From assembly GCA_025358925.1 (NCBI GenBank), contig JANYHT010000071.1:1-64000 (forward strand): a stretch of 64,000 bases of DNA. Direction: 5' to 3'. The notes beneath the pieces are model-generated. The model had not been told where the DNA came from and did not search any database. It saw only the letters and a list, made by a program, of their open reading frames with translations. The position numbers were made by a program, and so were the translations under genes. Shown here piece after piece: positions 17,216 to 25,962 of the stretch (position 1 is the first letter of the stretch; each line of letters opens with the position of its first letter). This stretch comes from Gemmatimonadaceae bacterium. Lineage in GTDB: Bacteria; Gemmatimonadota; Gemmatimonadetes; Gemmatimonadales; Gemmatimonadaceae.

Positions 17216-18291
17216 TGCGCGCTTGCTGCCGCGTGTTCACGATGCTTGGAGCGCTCGCGGCAGTAACGACGGGCAGAATCGCAGTCGCGCAGGCGCGCGG
17301 GATCGTGCCGCCGCCTGCGATCGCGCCCGAGTATCACGTACAATCGGGCATGTTGGTGCGACCGGATACGGTGCGCATTGGTGATACCTTCGAGCTGATC
17401 ATCACGGTCGTTGTGCCGACGAGCGCGCGCGTCGAATGGCCGTCGCTTGATGACACCACAGCCGCCGTGGTGATGCGTGCGCCTTTCCATATCGACGGCG
17501 TCGAGCGCGCGTCAAATCGACGTGAAACAGCAACGTATGCATTGACCGCGTGGGGTATTGGAGATCTGCCGGTCGGATTGCCAGACGCGATCATTCGCTT
17601 TGGCGAAGCGATGATACATGTCCCCTTGGCGGCAGCGCACGTCTATGTCAAAACGGTGCTACCCGGTGACACGTCATTGCACAAACCCAAACCCGCAAAG
17701 ATTCTATTTCCGCGCGTGCTGCCGTGGTGGGAGCGGTGGTGGCCGGCCGCTGTTGTACTCGCAGCACTGGCCCTCTTGTGGTGGTTCTATCGGCGGAGCA
17801 AGACCGCAGTAGCGCGTCGTCGTGCCACTCCCATTGATGTATACGCGCGTGCATTGCACGACTTCGACCGACTTGATCGCCTTTCTCTTCCGGATGCTGG
17901 AGAAGGCGGCCGGTTTGTCGCACTCGCGGTCGAAATTCTTCGCACGTATCTGGCGGCACGCGTTCCACACGCGACGCTGTCGCGCACGAGCGCTGAGCTG
18001 CTGCAACTGACCGAGAATGACGCGCGAATTCCCGCTCCTGCCCTTGCGGCGCTCCTCGCCGAGAGCGACGCCGTCAAGTTTGCTCGGCGTGATGTGACGG
18101 GCGCTCGTGCACACGAGTTGGCAGGGGAAGCGCGCGCGATTGTCGGGGTCATCGAACGAGCGGAAGTCGCGCGTCGTGCGGCCATCGAAGCCGAACGCGT
18201 AGCAAATAAACGTGCGGAAGAACGGACCGCGCAAACAACTGATGACGAGGCGCGGCGTCGTTCGCGGCGACCAACAGCGGGGGCGCGATGA
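17215..18291 (+). CDS. Bat-operon membrane protein (signal, Ig-like ectodomain, one TM)
   Basis: This 358-residue protein has an N-terminal signal (about residues 5-25, ending VAQA), an exported domain of ~130 residues, a transmembrane segment in WWPAAVVLAALALLWWFY (~180-198) and a cytosolic tail rich in Arg/Ala ending in a charged helix. The tail (TPIDVYARALHDFDRL, SRTSAELLQL) resembles the cytoplasmic region of BatD and DUF4381-type proteins, which often lie between DUF58 and VWA genes. It is probably a membrane component of the MoxR-VWA complex. GTG 17215 overlaps the DUF58 stop. Confidence 0.8.
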   Translation: MRACCRVFTMLGALAAVTTGRIAVAQARGIVPPPAIAPEYHVQSGMLVRPDTVRIGDTFELIITVVVPTSARVEWPSLDDTTAAVVMRAPFHIDGVERASNRRETATYALTAWGIGDLPVGLPDAIIRFGEAMIHVPLAAAHVYVKTVLPGDTSLHKPKPAKILFPRVLPWWERWWPAAVVLAALALLWWFYRRSKTAVARRRATPIDVYARALHDFDRLDRLSLPDAGEGGRFVALAVEILRTYLAARVPHATLSRTSAELLQLTENDARIPAPALAALLAESDAVKFARRDVTGARAHELAGEARAIVGVIERAEVARRAAIEAERVANKRAEERTAQTTDDEARRRSRRPTAGAR

Positions 18292-19343
18292 CCAGTTGGA
18301 TCGCGCGAGTAAAGAACTTTGACTGGTCGGTGCTACAGATCGATGGCCTGTCCATCTTTGGCGTCAATTTCGCGCACCCCAGTGTGCTGTTCGCACTGGT
18401 GTTACTTCCTTTATGGGGCTGGTGGCGTCGCCGGCACGTACATCGAGAGCTGGCAATTCCATTTTCACGAGCAAGTGTGTTGGCCTTGGGCCCACATCCG
18501 CGTGTCTCGTACGTGCGGCTCTTGCCGTGGCTGCGCGCGCTCGCGCTAACTGGTTTCATCATTGCAGCGGCGCAGCCACGCTCAGGTGCGCGTGCGGATA
18601 GTGTGTCGAGCGAAGGTATCGATATCGCATTGGCGGTCGATATTTCGAGTTCCATGTTGGCGGAAGACTTCCAGCCACAAAACCGCATTGAAGTGGCAAA
18701 GGAAAAGGTCAAACGCTTCGTGCTTGGACGCAAGAATGATCGTGTCGGTCTCATCGCGTTTTCGGGCGAGGCACTCACTCAAGTGCCGCTCACCACCGAC
18801 TATCCAGTGGTTCTCGCGGCGATCGACAACTTGCAGGTCGGTCAACTGGAGGATGGAACGGCCATCGGGACTGCCATTGCGACGGCAGCCGTGCGCTTAC
18901 GTACCGCGCCGGGTCGTTCGCGCGTGATTGTTCTCCTCACCGACGGTGAAAACAATCGCGGCGACATCGATCCGCGAACTGCAGCGCAAGCCGCTGCCGC
19001 ATTCGGAATTCGTATTTATGCGATCGGCGTTGGGACTGAGGGGATGGCATCCGTCCCCGTTGGTCGGGGCTTGTTTGGACTGCGATACGAAAATCGACCA
19101 GTCAAAATCGATGAGGCGCTCTTGTCGGATATTGCGGTCAGTAGTGGCGGACGATATTTCCGTGCGCGCGACGCGGAGGCATTGCAGCATATCTACGAGC
19201 AGATCGATGCCCTTGAGCGTTCGGTCGTTGAATCGCGCTCGTTCATTCGCTACGCTGAACTGTTTCGCTGGCCACTCGCGGTCGGTTTGTGTGCGTTGCT
19301 CTTGGAGCTTCTGTTACTGGCTCGGCGCGGTGTGCTGCCGTGA
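18288..19343 (+). CDS. batA: BatA-like VWA membrane protein
   Basis: A 351-residue protein. N-terminal hydrophobic segments (~33-45 and ~80-95) precede a VWA domain whose metal-ion-dependent adhesion site begins ALAVDISSSML (~115-124), with the Thr in FSGEALTQVPLTTDY and the Asp in LLTDGENNRGDID. A C-terminal transmembrane segment (LAVGLCALLLELLLL) anchors the other end. This topology is that of BatA/Aerotolerance proteins. Its start overlaps the preceding gene (ATGA) and its end overlaps the next start by 4 bp. Confidence 0.92.
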   Translation: MTSWIARVKNFDWSVLQIDGLSIFGVNFAHPSVLFALVLLPLWGWWRRRHVHRELAIPFSRASVLALGPHPRVSYVRLLPWLRALALTGFIIAAAQPRSGARADSVSSEGIDIALAVDISSSMLAEDFQPQNRIEVAKEKVKRFVLGRKNDRVGLIAFSGEALTQVPLTTDYPVVLAAIDNLQVGQLEDGTAIGTAIATAAVRLRTAPGRSRVIVLLTDGENNRGDIDPRTAAQAAAAFGIRIYAIGVGTEGMASVPVGRGLFGLRYENRPVKIDEALLSDIAVSSGGRYFRARDAEALQHIYEQIDALERSVVESRSFIRYAELFRWPLAVGLCALLLELLLLARRGVLP

Positions 19344-21043
19344 ATCGCATCCCGGATATTATCTTCGATTTGCCTTGGGTTCTCCTCCTCGCCCTCGCGT
19401 TGCCGCTGAGTATCTGGCTACTGCGCGTGTCGAGAACGCGAGAGCGTCGTGAGCGCCTTGCACGGTTTGCCGATGCCATCGCATTGTCGCGACTCATGGG
19501 AGAGTCGAGCGTTGGCAACGGCGCACGCACGGTGCGACTAGTGTTGGTCGCGATGCTTTCGGGCGTTGCGCTCGCGGGTCCGCGATGGGGACTTTCCCGC
19601 GGCCCGTCCACTGTGCGCGGCATCGACATGGCCATCGCGATCGATGCGTCACTGTCCATGATGGCGCCAGATGATCGTCCGTCGCGTCTTGAACGCGTGA
19701 AGCAAGAAGTGCGACGACTGCGCGCGATGTCGCACGCGGACCGAGTGGCGCTGATCGCCTTTGCAGGCCGGAGTTATATCCTTACGCCGCTGACCACCGA
19801 CGATGGCGCGATTGAGCTATTCCTCGACAATCTCGATCCGTCTGTTGTCGGTCAGCCAGGAAGTTCAATTGCGCACGCAATTCGCCAAGGCACCGAGTTG
19901 TTATTGGCGAGCGACGGCAGTGCAGATCGCGCACTTGTTGTAATGAGCGATGGCGAAGCCTTCGAACCCGTAGAAGATATTCAATCTGCGGCAACCGACG
20001 CGGGAAAGCGCGGTGTCAGTCTCGTGACAGTGGGCTTTGGCACGATCAAAGGCAGTACCATCCCACTGCAGGACGGTACTGTGGTGCGTGAGAAGCGCGA
20101 TGAACAGGGTAAGGTCGTCATTACGAAATACAACCCAGAGTTGTTGGAGAGTGCGGCAAACGTCTCGGGCGGTACCTTCATTCCCGCAGAAGCGTCAGAT
20201 AAAGCTTCGCGCATTCGATCGGCGCTGCGATCACTGCGCACCGCAAAACGTAAGGTCGATGCGCGCGAAGACCACGTGCCGCGCTTCCTATGGTTGCTTA
20301 TCCCCGCGTTGTTGCTGCTGCTGTACGATACGTGGGCTATGGTTCGCGCAACAAAACCGCGCGACGGAAACGCGTCCGCGGACAACGCTTTGGCATTCCG
20401 CAGCGGCGTCGCGACGGTATCACCGCCGCCAACTGCGCTTCTGCTCCTTTGCGCGCTTTTACCAATCGCCACGTTTGGCTGCACGCAAGAGAAGGATCCG
20501 GCGGTACGATTCGCCGAAGGCGACGTTGCGGGAGCAATTACATCGTATCGCACGATGATGCTCCACGGCGATATATCGGCCGTGACGAAGTACAATCTCG
20601 GCAGTGCCTTGCTCGGCGCAGATTCGTTACCGCCTTCCGCAGAGTTGCTGGAAGCAGTACGTCGCAGTGCAGACGGCGAGGTACGTATGCGTGCACGCTT
20701 TAATGCGGGACTCGCAGCATTGACAACGGGGCGCGTGGCGAAGTCGCCGGACGCCGAACCCGCACTCGCGGCGGCGCGTGCGGCATATCGCGCGTACCTG
20801 ATCGATCGGCCAGCCGACGTTGATGCCAAATGGAATTACGAACTGGCGTTACGACGCCAACCGCCAAGCGGTGGCGGTGGCGGTGGGAGTGACGCGCAAC
20901 CGCAACCGCGCCCGCAACCGCAGGGCGGCATCGATCAGCGGCAGGCCGAAGCGCTGCTCAACAGCGCTGCGCGCGAAGAAAAAGATGTGCAAGGACGCAA
21001 GCAGAAGCAGGGCCGCACACCGCCGCGCGGGAAGGATTGGTGA
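19340..21043 (+). CDS. BatB-BatC fusion: VWA domain plus TPR lipoprotein-like region
   Basis: The start is GTG 19340, overlapping the batA stop; the frame is open upstream but within batA. The 567-residue product has BatB features to ~residue 345: N-terminal membrane segment, VWA domain (AIAIDASLSMM, LIAFAGRSYILTPLTTDD), then transmembrane FLWLLIPALLLLLYDTWA. A second hydrophobic stretch, LLLLCALLPIATFGC, looks like a complete lipoprotein signal with its Cys (near 20480), followed by TPR-like helices (AEGDVAGAITSYRTMM) and a Gln/Pro/Gly-rich tail. This is how BatC normally begins, so the gene appears to be a BatB-BatC fusion. BatC proteins carry TPRs in the periplasm. Confidence 0.88.
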   Translation: MNRIPDIIFDLPWVLLLALALPLSIWLLRVSRTRERRERLARFADAIALSRLMGESSVGNGARTVRLVLVAMLSGVALAGPRWGLSRGPSTVRGIDMAIAIDASLSMMAPDDRPSRLERVKQEVRRLRAMSHADRVALIAFAGRSYILTPLTTDDGAIELFLDNLDPSVVGQPGSSIAHAIRQGTELLLASDGSADRALVVMSDGEAFEPVEDIQSAATDAGKRGVSLVTVGFGTIKGSTIPLQDGTVVREKRDEQGKVVITKYNPELLESAANVSGGTFIPAEASDKASRIRSALRSLRTAKRKVDAREDHVPRFLWLLIPALLLLLYDTWAMVRATKPRDGNASADNALAFRSGVATVSPPPTALLLLCALLPIATFGCTQEKDPAVRFAEGDVAGAITSYRTMMLHGDISAVTKYNLGSALLGADSLPPSAELLEAVRRSADGEVRMRARFNAGLAALTTGRVAKSPDAEPALAAARAAYRAYLIDRPADVDAKWNYELALRRQPPSGGGGGGSDAQPQPRPQPQGGIDQRQAEALLNSAAREEKDVQGRKQKQGRTPPRGKDW

Positions 21044-23304
21044 GTGCGGTGGAGCGTTGGCGGCAACGCGTTGCAATCGCGCTCCTGTTCGGTGCGCAAC
21101 ACGCGCTATCTGCGCAAGTCGGTCCACTCACCATTCTGGACCACGTCACGGTCGACGCGCGTAAGCCCATTGATTTTCATGCGGCTGCGTATCCGGAAAC
21201 GCTTTACGTCGGACAGCAAACCACGTATCAAGTTGCCGTGCTGCTCAACGCCGACGCCCGTTCGCGTTTGCGTCGAAATCCAGAGTTCCTACCACCTGAA
21301 TTGCGCGGCTTGTTGGCGTACGAACTCGGTCGGCCAACGCGTGTCCCACCGCGCAGTATGAAGGGTGGTGTCTACGAAGCGCACGTCTTTCAGCGCGCCT
21401 TGTTTCCCGTGGCGTCAGGACCGCTCGCGGTGCCCGCACCGCAACTCTCCTACGCACTGCCGCAATCGTCAAGTTATTTCAGTCGTGAGGAACGCTATGT
21501 CGTTCGTGCCGAGAGTGCGCACCTGGTGATTCGCGCGCTGCCGATCGAAGGTCGGCCAGATACGTTCACTGGTGCTGTTGGTGTACTGCGGGCAAGCACG
21601 CGATTTGATGCGACGAGTGCTCGCGTCGGCGAACCACTGGTGCTGACGCTTCGTGTGCAAGGAATCGGCAACGTCAAACTGTTGCCGCGACCAAAAATAG
21701 AGATCGAATGGGCGAGCGCTGTTGCCGGATCGGAACGCGTACAAGTCGACACCAGTGGTGCACTTGTGCGAGGAGCCAAAGAGTTTGACTGGATTCTCAC
21801 GCCGACGCACGACGGTTCCGTCAAACTTCCGACATTGCACTATGACTATTTTGACCCCTATCAACGTAAGTACGCGATCGCTGACACTCCTATCATTTCG
21901 TTGGATGTCTCCGCGGGTGTGCTCGTCGCCAACGATGACGTAGACGTTGCGGCACTACTCCCGCTGCGTGAGCGGAACGCAACGGTTCAATCGATCCGCG
22001 GACTCATGCTCGACAGTCCGTCGTCTCGTGTTGCCGTGCTTCTGCTCTGTGTCTTTGCGCCGCTACCTGCGTTGCTGCTCGCGCTCCGCCGACGAACGCG
22101 GAGCAGCAAGCGCGTTGTTCGCGTGTCCGCGGTTGAGATGTTACAGACGCTCACGGCGTCCATGGTCGCGGCACCTGATGAAGGCGCAGATGCCCGGCAA
22201 ATGCGACGCGTGCTGCACGCGGCCCTCGCGGATCGTCTCGCCGTCTCCACGCATCAACTCGTGTCGCGGCGACAGGTTGAGCGAGTGCTGCGGCGACGGG
22301 GGGTTGGTCGCGCATCCACGCAGCGCGTCCTCACGTTTCTCGACGAACTTGATGTACGCGGCTTTGCGGCATCCACGAGCAACGCCGTCGGCGCAACAGA
22401 TTACGCGCGTGCCGCGACAACCGTTTTTGCCCTTGTCGACAGCGAGGCGGTTCGTGGCGGGGGCGCCATCCCACACGCGACGCGGTCAGCTGCGCTCGGA
22501 GGTGCGTTGGTCGTCTGCCTAATAGCCGCAACATCGCGTGTCGTCGTCGCGCAGTCCGATTCGGCAACGGTCATGTCACGCGTCGTGCGTGCGAGCGCCG
22601 CCCGCGATACTGGGGTCTCAAATGCCGCGTCCTTCCAACGTGCCGTTGATGCCTATCACGCGCGCCGCTTCTTGGAAGCCGCACAACGGTTCGCCGACAT
22701 AGCGCGCACTCGTCCGCTTGATGTTGACGTGGCCGCCAATTGGGGAACCTCCGCGTGGGCCGCTGGGGATACGGTGCACGCCGTCATCGGATGGCAGCGC
22801 GCGGCGCGACGTGATCCGTTGGCGGACGATCTGCAACAACGTCTTGCGCTGCTACCCGCAGGGGCGCGCGGCGGTCTTGCCGAGGTGCCAATGGTACCCG
22901 TGCCCGTGCTGCAGGCGATCGCTGTCGTGGCGTGGCTCATCGGCTGGGCGTGCGTCGCGTATGCGCTATTGCGTCGGTCGCGAATGAACCTGCGTCGGAC
23001 GGATAGTGTGTTTAAATCCGTCGGTGTTGCACTGTGTGTAGTGGCCGTCGCGTCGGCCGGTATTGCAGTTTGGGGACGTCGCGCGCTCGATCCAACGGAT
23101 CTTGGAGTTGTCGTTCGCCCAGAAACCATGCACGTCGCGCCAGGAGCAGATGCCGATGCACTGGGCGGTGTCAGCACCGGAGACGTGGTGCGGGTGATTG
23201 AGCAGCGCGATGGTTGGGATCGCGTGCATCACGCGGACGGCCGCCTTGGATGGCTGCCATCGATACGCGTTGTTGCATTGCCGCAGAACGCCGCGGCGCG
23301 ATAG
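21040..23304 (+). CDS. BatD-BatE fusion: BatD-like ectodomain, TPR and SH3 domain
   Basis: A 754-residue product starting at GTG 21040, which overlaps the previous stop. A signal peptide (to ~26, ALSAQ) precedes BatD-type beta domains (YPETLYVGQQTTYQVAVLLN, VGEPLVLTLRVQG). A transmembrane segment (VAVLLLCVFAPLPALLLAL, ~330) and cytosolic helices follow. At ~490 a second signal-like segment (LGGALVVCLIAATSRVVVAQ) introduces TPR-like repeats, a further membrane pair, and a C-terminal bacterial SH3 domain (GDVVRVIEQRDGWDRVHHAD). TPR plus SH3 is BatE architecture, so this seems to be BatD fused to BatE. The following mutL starts 8 bp downstream. Confidence 0.85.
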   Translation: MSAVERWRQRVAIALLFGAQHALSAQVGPLTILDHVTVDARKPIDFHAAAYPETLYVGQQTTYQVAVLLNADARSRLRRNPEFLPPELRGLLAYELGRPTRVPPRSMKGGVYEAHVFQRALFPVASGPLAVPAPQLSYALPQSSSYFSREERYVVRAESAHLVIRALPIEGRPDTFTGAVGVLRASTRFDATSARVGEPLVLTLRVQGIGNVKLLPRPKIEIEWASAVAGSERVQVDTSGALVRGAKEFDWILTPTHDGSVKLPTLHYDYFDPYQRKYAIADTPIISLDVSAGVLVANDDVDVAALLPLRERNATVQSIRGLMLDSPSSRVAVLLLCVFAPLPALLLALRRRTRSSKRVVRVSAVEMLQTLTASMVAAPDEGADARQMRRVLHAALADRLAVSTHQLVSRRQVERVLRRRGVGRASTQRVLTFLDELDVRGFAASTSNAVGATDYARAATTVFALVDSEAVRGGGAIPHATRSAALGGALVVCLIAATSRVVVAQSDSATVMSRVVRASAARDTGVSNAASFQRAVDAYHARRFLEAAQRFADIARTRPLDVDVAANWGTSAWAAGDTVHAVIGWQRAARRDPLADDLQQRLALLPAGARGGLAEVPMVPVPVLQAIAVVAWLIGWACVAYALLRRSRMNLRRTDSVFKSVGVALCVVAVASAGIAVWGRRALDPTDLGVVVRPETMHVAPGADADALGGVSTGDVVRVIEQRDGWDRVHHADGRLGWLPSIRVVALPQNAAAR

Positions 23305-23312
23305 CCTTCCAC

Positions 23313-25031
23313 ATGGCACGAATTGCGATTCTCGCTAGTGCGGTTGCCGATCAAATCGCCGCCGGTGAGGTGGTCGAACGTCCGGCGTCTGTCGTGAAAG
23401 AATTGGTTGAGAATGCGCTCGACGCAGGCGCAACGTCGGTTGAAATCACAATTGAAGAAGGCGGACGGGCGCTCATTCGCGTGGCGGATGATGGCTCCGG
23501 AATGACTGCCGAGGATGCGGTGTTGTCCCTCGAACGTCACGCCACGTCCAAAATTACATCGGCGGAACAATTGGTCGGCGTGCGCAGCTACGGATTTCGC
23601 GGAGAGGCGTTGCCGGCCATCGCCTCGGTCGCGGAGGTTGACATCGAAACAGCGTCAGACAATGACGGAGGCACACTGGTGCGCGCGGCTGCTGGCGCGT
23701 TGCTGGAAACCCGTGCTATCGCGCGTCGTCAAGGCACCACCGTGTCTGTCGCACGATTGTTTTACAACACGCCAGCACGACAGAAATTTCTCAAGAGCGC
23801 GCGCTCAGAATGGCGGAGTATACTCGAGATTGTGCATGCAATTGCCGTGCTTCGTCGCGATGTGCATTTCACGCTTCGGCACGATGGAAAGGTCGTGCTT
23901 GAGCTCCCTCGCGCTGAGTCGTTACGTGCGAGACTCGCGGCGCTTTGGGGCCACGCCGATCTTGCGCGCTTCGTCGATACGGATGACGTGCACGGTGCCG
24001 TGCACGTGGCCGGACTTGTTGAGCGACCAGCCGATGCGGGGACGGCAACGCGACGCATACTCGTGATGATCAACGGACGCACCGTACGTGATCATGGCAT
24101 CGTGCGCGCGGCGGAGGCCGCCTATCGGTCAACGTTGCCGTCTGGCGTACGACCTTCGATGGTGTTGCAAGTCCGCGTGCCGGTTAACGATGTTGACGTC
24201 AACGTGCATCCCGCGAAGTCGGAAGTTCGGCTACGTGATCGGTGGCCGGTCGAACGTGCTGTTGAAGCAGCTGTCCGACGAAGTCTCGGCATCTTTGAGG
24301 CAAGCGCGGGGATCGGTTGGCGGACATGGTCTCCGAACCCCTCGGCAGCGGTGCCGTTTGCGCGTGCGCCATTCGACGTACCGTCGTTGCGCGCACAGCC
24401 GACTGGCGACGGACTGTTCGAACCGTCGTCGGCGCCGGTTGCGCTCGAGGCAGAACCCATCTTGGTACCGCCGCTTCTGCAGTTGCGCCGGATGTATCTG
24501 ATGTTCGAGCATGACGAAGGCGTCGTGCTTATCGATCAACACTCCGCACATGAGCGTGTGCTCTACGAGCAGTTTCTCGGTGTGCTGGAGCGTGGCGAAG
24601 CGCCAGCACAACGATTGCTCTTCCCAATGACGTTGCATCTTGGACCGATCGAGGCGGAGGCGTTTGAATCGCACCGTGCAGCGTTTGATGCGTTGGGTTT
24701 TGAAATCGAAGGGTTTGGCGGACATTCGGTGCTTGTGCATGCAGTACCAATGCCACATCCACGCTTTGATGCTGAGCGTTGTCTTCGAGAGACCTTAGCG
24801 GCGCTCACCGGTGATCGCGCCGCGAGTGACGCGAAGCGACACGAACGCCTCGCGGCTACTTTCGCGTGCAAAGCAGCGATCAAGGCGGGCGACGTCTTGT
24901 CCGCTGGTGAGATGCGGGCGTTGTACATCGCACTCGCGGAAACACGACTGCCCGCCCACGACGTGCACGGTCGTGCAACGATTGTTCGATTGGCATGGGA
25001 AGAACTTGATCGGCGATTCGGCCGCACGTGA
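23313..25031 (+). CDS. mutL: DNA mismatch repair protein MutL
   Basis: A 572-residue protein. The GHKL ATPase motifs are intact: ELVENALDAG, VADDGSGM, RHATSKI and YGFRGEALPAIAS; VNVHPAKSEVR ends the N-terminal domain. A variable linker runs ~330-385. The C-terminal domain has DQHSAHERVLYE, the endonuclease motif DQHA(x)2E(x)4E with Ala replaced by Ser, and ACKAAIKAGDVLS; the CPHGRP motif is degenerate (VHGRAT). A nicking MutL is likely but not certain. ATG 23313 is chosen as the start of the conserved MARIAIL. No mutS is in the window. Confidence 0.95.
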   Translation: MARIAILASAVADQIAAGEVVERPASVVKELVENALDAGATSVEITIEEGGRALIRVADDGSGMTAEDAVLSLERHATSKITSAEQLVGVRSYGFRGEALPAIASVAEVDIETASDNDGGTLVRAAAGALLETRAIARRQGTTVSVARLFYNTPARQKFLKSARSEWRSILEIVHAIAVLRRDVHFTLRHDGKVVLELPRAESLRARLAALWGHADLARFVDTDDVHGAVHVAGLVERPADAGTATRRILVMINGRTVRDHGIVRAAEAAYRSTLPSGVRPSMVLQVRVPVNDVDVNVHPAKSEVRLRDRWPVERAVEAAVRRSLGIFEASAGIGWRTWSPNPSAAVPFARAPFDVPSLRAQPTGDGLFEPSSAPVALEAEPILVPPLLQLRRMYLMFEHDEGVVLIDQHSAHERVLYEQFLGVLERGEAPAQRLLFPMTLHLGPIEAEAFESHRAAFDALGFEIEGFGGHSVLVHAVPMPHPRFDAERCLRETLAALTGDRAASDAKRHERLAATFACKAAIKAGDVLSAGEMRALYIALAETRLPAHDVHGRATIVRLAWEELDRRFGRT

Positions 25032-25038
25032 TTGTGCC

Positions 25039-25962
25039 GTGACGTTGCGCGTTATCGTCGGTCCCACGGGTGCCGGCAAGTCCTCGTTGGCGCTGCAACT
25101 CGCCGAAGCACGGGCGCTATCCATCGTCAGTGCGGATTCGCGCCAGGTGTATGCGGGATTCGACATCGGGACGGCGAAGCCATCCGCCGACGAACAACAG
25201 CGGGTTCGACACTATGGCATCGACGTGCTCCCTCCAACGACCCGTTATTCCGCACACGCGTGGGCAGCGGATGCCGACACATGGATACGTGACGCGTCGG
25301 CGCAGAGCCGACCGCCGATCATAGTTGGAGGCACGGGCTTTTACGTGCGCGCCTTACTCGCACCGTTCGATGAACTGCCGCCGTTCGATACATCGCGTCG
25401 TGAGGCGCTGCAACGGTGGCTGACGACACTGAGCGCCGCTGACATTGCGCGTTGGTGTCTGCGGCTTGATCCCGCGCGAGCCCATCTTGGCCGGACGCAA
25501 CAGCTACGAGCCATAGAAACCGCCTTGCTACTGGGGGTTCGAATGAGTGAGCAGCACGCAGCAACATCCGCGCGTGCAAGGGCAAGCATTCGCGCCGCGC
25601 GCTATCTTGTAGTTGATCCTGGATTTGTGCTCGCGGAGCGCATTCGCATGCGTGTGCACGCGATGCTTGCCGCCGGTTGGATCGACGAAGTGGCGCAACT
25701 CACTGGATGCATTGCGCCTGATGCGCCCGCGTGGCAGGCGAGTGGGTACAGTGCGATGCGCGACCATCTTTCAGGCGCGTTAAGTCGTGACGCCGCGATT
25801 GAACGTATTGTCATCGAGACTCGACAATATGCAAAGCGTCAGCGAACGTGGTTCCGACATCAACTGCACGAAGGTCCCGTGACTCAGCTCAATCCGGATG
25901 CACCGAACGCATTTGCCGACGCGCTCGCATGGTATGACGACGAACGTGAAGAGGAACGATGA
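25039..25962 (+). CDS. miaA: tRNA dimethylallyltransferase
   Basis: The 307-residue enzyme adds a dimethylallyl group to A37 of tRNAs reading UNN codons. The P-loop GPTGAGKSSLALQLA is followed by SIVSADSRQVYAGFDIGTAKP, both diagnostic, then IIVGGTGFYVRALL and the late TRQYAKRQRTWFRHQ. GTG 25039, 7 bp after the mutL stop, gives the expected N-terminus; the frame is open upstream inside mutL. The mutL-miaA order is conserved in many bacteria. The gene overlaps bshA by 4 bp. Confidence 0.95.
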   Translation: MTLRVIVGPTGAGKSSLALQLAEARALSIVSADSRQVYAGFDIGTAKPSADEQQRVRHYGIDVLPPTTRYSAHAWAADADTWIRDASAQSRPPIIVGGTGFYVRALLAPFDELPPFDTSRREALQRWLTTLSAADIARWCLRLDPARAHLGRTQQLRAIETALLLGVRMSEQHAATSARARASIRAARYLVVDPGFVLAERIRMRVHAMLAAGWIDEVAQLTGCIAPDAPAWQASGYSAMRDHLSGALSRDAAIERIVIETRQYAKRQRTWFRHQLHEGPVTQLNPDAPNAFADALAWYDDEREEER

